17,307 bases of DNA from Chloroflexota bacterium (GTDB lineage: Bacteria > Chloroflexota > UBA6077 > JACCZL01). The translations under genes were made by a program, and so were the position numbers. Positions 14,074-17,307 of this stretch are shown piece by piece (the stretch's first letter is position 1; every line of letters begins with the position of its first letter). The stretch lies in NCBI GenBank assembly GCA_013695975.1, contig JACCZL010000859.1, positions 1 through 17,307 on the forward strand, read 5' to 3'. Under the pieces are notes generated by a model. That model was not told the origin of the DNA. It was given only the letters and a program-made list of their open reading frames with translations, and searched no databases.

Positions 14074-14612
14074 CGGGGATGCGAGACCAGGCGTGAGGTC
14101 AGCGCGTCGGCGACGACCGACGGGACCAGCCCGTCGAGCTCCGCACCACCAAAGGCGACCTCCTTGACGATGGTCGAGCTGAGATAGGCGAACTCGAGCG
14201 AGGTGGTCAGGAAGACGGTCTCGACCCCAGCCTGGAGATGCCGGTTCATCGTCGTCATCTGGTACTCGTACTCGAAGTCGAACACCGCTCGAAGCCCGCG
14301 GACGATCGCGATCGCGCCCCGCCTGTGGGCGTAGTTGACGGTCAGTCCAGAGTAGCCTTCGACGACGACGTCGTGCGCGCCCACCGCGTCCAGACTCGCC
14401 CGAAACAGGCTGATCCGCTCTTCAGGCGAGAAGAGCAGCGACTTGGACGGCCGGTCGTAGACGGCCACGACCACCTGGTCGAACAGGCGCGCCGCGCGGC
14501 GGGCGATGTCGACATGCCCGTGGTGGACTGGATCGAACGTCCCCGGATAGATGGCGAGCCGGCCAGCGGCGCCTCCCATCATCCCGTCCGATCGTTCCTC
14601 GGACACGCTCAT
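14070..14612 (-). CDS. coaD: Phosphopantetheine adenylyltransferase CoaD
   Basis: This protein has 180 residues. CoaD transfers AMP to 4'-phosphopantetheine to give dephospho-CoA, the fourth step of CoA synthesis. Motifs are YPGTFDPVHHGH (22-33) with the HxGH nucleotide site, RPSKSLLFSPEERISL (54-69), RGLRAVFDFEYEYQMTTMNR (105-124) and the ISST-like LSSTIVKEV (144-152). It is about 15-20 residues longer than usual because of the N-terminal extension. The start at 14612 gives an ATGA overlap with rsmD. In-frame ATGs at 14582 and 14579 would give the usual length and cannot be excluded. Confidence 0.96.
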   Translation of the reverse strand: MSVSEERSDGMMGGAAGRLAIYPGTFDPVHHGHVDIARRAARLFDQVVVAVYDRPSKSLLFSPEERISLFRASLDAVGAHDVVVEGYSGLTVNYAHRRGAIAIVRGLRAVFDFEYEYQMTTMNRHLQAGVETVFLTTSLEFAYLSSTIVKEVAFGGAELDGLVPSVVADALTSRLVSHPR

Positions 14613-15253
14613 GCCGAGTCCGTCGCGTACAGGCTCACGGCGGCGATTCCATGCTCATTCGTCCTCACCAGTCGCCATCCCCACGGGCCGTCGCTCCCGT
14701 CCGTCGCAGCACCCTCGATCCGCTCCGGCGGTACGACGACTCGCTGGTGCTCCCAGACCAGGACCGCGGACGGGCCCGCCGGTCCACCGGCGAGCCGTCC
14801 AAGCAATCCGGTCACGCCGGGTTCATCATACGGTGGATCAAGGAGTATTAGATCATAGGCGCCGGCCAATGTCGATAGGGCCGCCGCGCTCGTCATCGCA
14901 TGGACCGTCGCCCGCTCGGCCAGACCGGTGCGTTGGAGGTTCTCGACGATGATCTTCCGCGCCGCGGCGCTCGACTCGACCAGGACGGCTCGAGCGGCCC
15001 CACGACTCAGCGCCTCGATCGCGAGCGCCCCGCTGCCGGCGTACAGCTCGAGCACCCGCGGCCAGGCCACTGCCGCCGCGAACCGTCCGTCACGCTCGTC
15101 ATCACCCGGCTCGGGCTCGAACCCGCGGCGGTAGGCCTCGGCCTCGAGCATCGAAAAGACGGCGCCCTTGATTCTGTCGGCCGTTGGCCGTGTCCGCCCG
15201 GTTGCCGGCGCCCGCAGCGGCCGCCCCCGCGCCGACCCCGCGATCACCCGCAT
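14609..15253 (-). CDS. rsmD: 16S rRNA (guanine966-N2)-methyltransferase RsmD
   Basis: This protein has 214 residues. It methylates G966 of 16S rRNA in the assembled 30S particle using S-adenosylmethionine. Motifs are MRVIAGSARGRPLRAP at the start, RPTADRIKGAVFSML (22-36), ELYAGSGALAIEALSRGA (69-86) for cofactor binding, and the catalytic DPPY (139-142). Length is near the family norm, with a small insertion of about 10 residues after YRRGFEPEPG. It is first in an rsmD-coaD-coiled-coil operon. A TATACT at 15262-15267 lies only 8 bases before the ATG, so a leaderless mRNA is possible. Confidence 0.95.
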   Translation of the reverse strand: MRVIAGSARGRPLRAPATGRTRPTADRIKGAVFSMLEAEAYRRGFEPEPGDDERDGRFAAAVAWPRVLELYAGSGALAIEALSRGAARAVLVESSAAARKIIVENLQRTGLAERATVHAMTSAAALSTLAGAYDLILLDPPYDEPGVTGLLGRLAGGPAGPSAVLVWEHQRVVVPPERIEGAATDGSDGPWGWRLVRTNEHGIAAVSLYATDSA

Positions 15254-15261
15254 GGCGCTTC

Positions 15262-15267
15262 AGTATA
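15262..15267 (-). promoter_or_regulatory. Weak candidate -10 box for rsmD
   Basis: TATACT on the minus strand lies 8 bases before the rsmD start; no good -35 is present. If used, the transcript would begin at or very near the ATG. Confidence 0.25.
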
Positions 15268-15344
15268 CGCGCTGCACCCGCGTGTTTGGCGAGACACGGG
15301 CCCGACGAAGTAGACTGCCCAAGAGGAAGGAGGGAGCTCCGAGC

Positions 15345-15452
15345 ATGCCGCGGTGGCGACGCGAGCGGTCGAGCGGGGTCTTGCCCGCGACGTTGGTCCT
15401 GTGCGCGGACCACCCTCAGCACGCGCTCGACGAGGCGGGGGCGCGTGGCTAG
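15345..15452 (+). CDS. Possible 35-residue leader peptide ahead of the ABC permease
   Basis: The ORF starts MPRWRRERSSGVLPATLVLC and ends GARG. It has the best ribosome site of the region (AAGGAGGGAG, 15327-15336, about 9 bases before the ATG), and its stop overlaps the permease GTG start by 8 bases, as in coupled leader ORFs. There is no signal peptide and no obvious run of a single regulated amino acid; Arg is frequent (six among the first 35). A candidate -10 (TAGACT, 15311-15316) lies upstream with a poor -35. It may instead be only a chance ORF, with the ribosome site serving an unseen start. Confidence 0.45.
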   Translation: MPRWRRERSSGVLPATLVLCADHPQHALDEAGARG

Positions 15453-16353
15453 GACCGCTCCAGTCGATGTCTCCCCTGATGGCTCGGAGACGCCAGCGGC
15501 CGAGGCCGGTGCTCGGACCGCCCCGTCCCCACGTCGCCGCCCGGGTCTCCCGCTAATCGGACGGCTGAGTCTCGGCAGCCTCTGGCTGCCGGGCAGCCTC
15601 ATCGTACTCCTGCTGGCCTGGGAAGCCTACGTCACCATTGCCCAGCCGCCGTCGTACATCCTGCCCGCGCCGAGCCGTATCGGGCGTGCGCTTGTGAACG
15701 GCCTGAGCCGCGATCTCGGCGACCGCGCCGGCTACTGGCTCCACCTCGGGTCGACCCTGCGAGGCGCCCTGTCCGGCTACGTCCTGGGCTGCGGTGCCGG
15801 CATCCTGCTCGGGATCCTGATCTCCGAGTTCAGGATCCTCGAGCGGATCCTGTTGCCCTACGCGGTCGGGCTCCAGAGCCTGCCCAAGGTCGCCATCGCC
15901 CCGCTCATCTTGATCTGGTTCGGCTTCGGCCCGACCTCGAAGATGGTCCTGGCGGCGCTGCTGACCTTCTTCCCACTCTTGATCAACACCTACGTCGGGC
16001 TCAATCTGGTGGACCGCGACTACCTGCTCTTGATGCGCTCGCTCAAGGCGAATCGGCTCCAGATCTTGCGGAAGGTCAAGCTGCCAGCCGCCCTGCCAAT
16101 GATCTTCGCCGGCCTGGACATGAGCGCGGTCTACTCGATCCTAGGGGCGATCGTGGCCGAGTTCGTCGGCTCGGACGCCGGCATCGGGGTGATGATCCTG
16201 CAGGCCCAATTCACCAACGATACGGCCTCGGTCTTCTCCGCGCTGGTCATCCTGGCCGTCGTCGGCATCCTCTTCCACACGCTGGTCCAAGCGATTGGCC
16301 ATCGGCTGGTCTTCTGGACGCGGCGCCAGGACCAGATCGCGGCGACGTCCTGA
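15445..16353 (+). CDS. ABC transporter permease (nitrate/sulfonate/taurine, SsuC/TauC-like)
   Basis: This 302-residue inner-membrane permease has a long cytosolic N-terminus (1-45, Pro/Ala/Arg-rich) and about six helices, starting at LWLPGSLIVLLLAWEAYV (46-63). YILPAPSRIGRALV (71-84) and LRGALSGYVLGCGAGILLGI (105-124) are typical of the BPD_transp_1 permeases of this class. The EAA-type loop that docks the ATPase is at LMRSLKANRLQILRKVKLPAALP (196-218). The GTG at 15445 follows GAGGCGGGGG and overlaps a possible leader ORF. No earlier start gives sensible protein, as the upstream frame is low quality. The substrate is unknown; related systems import sulfonates, taurine, nitrate or pyrimidine precursors. 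Confidence 0.92.
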   Translation: MARTAPVDVSPDGSETPAAEAGARTAPSPRRRPGLPLIGRLSLGSLWLPGSLIVLLLAWEAYVTIAQPPSYILPAPSRIGRALVNGLSRDLGDRAGYWLHLGSTLRGALSGYVLGCGAGILLGILISEFRILERILLPYAVGLQSLPKVAIAPLILIWFGFGPTSKMVLAALLTFFPLLINTYVGLNLVDRDYLLLMRSLKANRLQILRKVKLPAALPMIFAGLDMSAVYSILGAIVAEFVGSDAGIGVMILQAQFTNDTASVFSALVILAVVGILFHTLVQAIGHRLVFWTRRQDQIAATS

Positions 16354-17177
16354 TGGTACGATCCACCACGGCCACCCTCGGCGAGGCGCGGCAGCCGGTC
16401 CGCGGCGAGGTCCTGCTGCGGACCGAACGACTCTCCAAGACATACGCGACTCGAGCCGGCGAGGCGGTCCATGCCCTCCAGGACGTCTCGTTGGCCGTCG
16501 GGGATGGCGAGTTCGTCAGCCTGGTCGGTCCGAGCGGGTGTGGCAAGACGACCTTGCTGATGATCCTGGCTGGGCTGGTCCCGCGTTCGAGCGGCGAGGT
16601 CCGTTTCAAGGACGCCGACGTGCATGAGCCGTGCACCGAGATCGGGCTGGTCTTCCAGCGCCCGGTCCTGCTCCCCTGGCGAACGGTCCTCGACAACACC
16701 CTGCTACCGGCCGAGGTCCTCGGGCTGGGCCGCGAGCGTCTCCGACCGCGCGCGTTGGACCTGCTGAAGATGGTCGGCCTGAGCGGGTTCGAGGGCAAGT
16801 ACCCGTCCGAGCTGTCCGGCGGCATGCAGCAGCGCAACGCCATCACCCGGGCGCTGCTGCAGGACCCGGCCGTGCTCCTGATGGACGAGCCGTTCGGGGC
16901 GCTCGACGCGATGACGCGCGATCGGATGAGCCTCGAGCTTCAGCGCATCTGGGAGATGAGCCGCAAGACGGTCGTCTTCGTCACGCACAGCATCCAGGAA
17001 GCGGTCTTCCTGAGCGATCGGGTCGTCGTGATGACGGCCCGACCCGGCCAGATCGCCGAGGTGCTGCGGGTCGAGCTGCCGCGCCCGAGGACCCTGGAGA
17101 TCGCCGCCTCGCCGAAGTACAACAGCTACGTCCTGCACATCCGGAAGCTGCTCGAAGGGGAGGTTCACGAGGGATGA
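16353..17177 (+). CDS. ABC transporter ATP-binding protein (SsuB/TauB-like)
   Basis: This 274-residue cytosolic ATPase powers import. It has Walker A GPSGCGKT (59-66), Q-loop Gln102 (FQRP), signature LSGGMQQR (154-161), Walker B VLLMDEP (174-180), D-loop GALD (182-185) and switch His212 (VTHSIQEAVFLSDRV). The PFGALDAMTR and THSIQEA wording is characteristic of the nitrate/sulfonate/taurine group. The ATG overlaps the permease stop (TGATG) and its stop overlaps the next start (ATGA), so all three parts are coupled. Confidence 0.95.
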   Translation: MVRSTTATLGEARQPVRGEVLLRTERLSKTYATRAGEAVHALQDVSLAVGDGEFVSLVGPSGCGKTTLLMILAGLVPRSSGEVRFKDADVHEPCTEIGLVFQRPVLLPWRTVLDNTLLPAEVLGLGRERLRPRALDLLKMVGLSGFEGKYPSELSGGMQQRNAITRALLQDPAVLLMDEPFGALDAMTRDRMSLELQRIWEMSRKTVVFVTHSIQEAVFLSDRVVVMTARPGQIAEVLRVELPRPRTLEIAASPKYNSYVLHIRKLLEGEVHEG

Positions 17178-17307
17178 GAAACGACGTCGCATCCATCACG
17201 CCCTGCCGACGAGGCGTCAGCCGCCGCCAGGCCCTGGCCGCCTTCGCCGGAGCGCTCGGGGCGGTTGCCGCCGGCTGCGCCCAGCAGGCACCCGCCCCAC
17301 CCGCGGC
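17174..17307 (+). CDS. ABC substrate-binding lipoprotein, N-terminal part (3' end outside window)
   Basis: Only the first 44 residues are present. A twin-arginine motif SRRQAL (16-21), a hydrophobic stretch (20-33) and a lipobox AAGC with Cys35 point to Tat export and lipid anchoring on the outer face of the membrane. A Gln/Pro/Ala-rich spacer begins after the Cys. The ATG overlaps the ATPase stop (ATGA), and GGGGAGG lies upstream. By position it should be the solute-binding protein (NMT1/SsuA-like) of the importer, but its binding domain lies beyond the window. Confidence 0.8.
   Translation, partial: MRNDVASITPCRRGVSRRQALAAFAGALGAVAAGCAQQAPAPPA

Noticed and set aside
15254..15444. A TPP or other riboswitch ahead of the ABC importer
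   Set aside because: No CUGAGA or similar conserved core is found; only a short ORF and weak promoter-like boxes are visible.

Overview
The window is a very GC-rich, gene-dense piece of bacterial chromosome. The best guess is Chloroflexota, perhaps the Thermomicrobia/Sphaerobacter group. That is inferred from the GC-rich codon use, a TPxP/SPSP-linked LysM membrane protein, a subtilase with WFxAEG-type C-terminal repeats, and an rsmD-coaD-coiled-coil gene order. No 16S rRNA or other marker is present, so this is not proven. I see no tRNA, rRNA, CRISPR array, integrase or transposase.

Layout. (1) 2-1048: the C-terminal end of an error-prone DNA polymerase, DnaE2, cut by the window edge, with a palindrome-rich stretch in its linker. 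(2) 1131-4390: an acyl-CoA-type region. A class III CoA-transferase and a small one-helix membrane protein lie on the minus strand, divergent from a PaaK-like adenylate-forming ligase on the plus strand. (3) 4445-8420: a plus-strand run of a MIP18/DUF59 protein, a GT39-like membrane glycosyltransferase, an alpha/beta hydrolase, a carboxymuconolactone decarboxylase (CMD)-family protein and a short-chain dehydrogenase. Its spacers hold three kinds of short repeat or hairpin. (4) 8501-9211: a LysM membrane protein ending at a small hairpin shared with convergent genes. (5) 9228-10148: three small unrecognised minus-strand genes (zinc ribbon, charged-tail protein, winged-helix-like protein). (6) 10254-13516: a secreted S8 protease coupled to a membrane protein with a degenerate NERD domain. 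(7) 13579-15253: rsmD, coaD and a coiled-coil protein, all overlapping by ATGA. (8) 15345-17307: a possible leader peptide, then an ABC importer of the nitrate/sulfonate/taurine class (permease, ATPase, and a Tat-type lipoprotein binding protein cut by the window end).

How it works together. Most of the window is housekeeping plus ordinary metabolic and transport genes. Tight start/stop overlaps (TGATG or ATGA) point to translational coupling in the hydrolase, ABC, NERD-protease and rsmD-coaD blocks. The least explained parts are the three-gene cluster at 9228-10148, the inverted heptamer repeat that forms the start of the glycosyltransferase gene, the 35-codon leader ORF before the ABC permease, and the NERD-like protein without a nuclease motif. 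I do not see a clear, complete new defence or mobile system.
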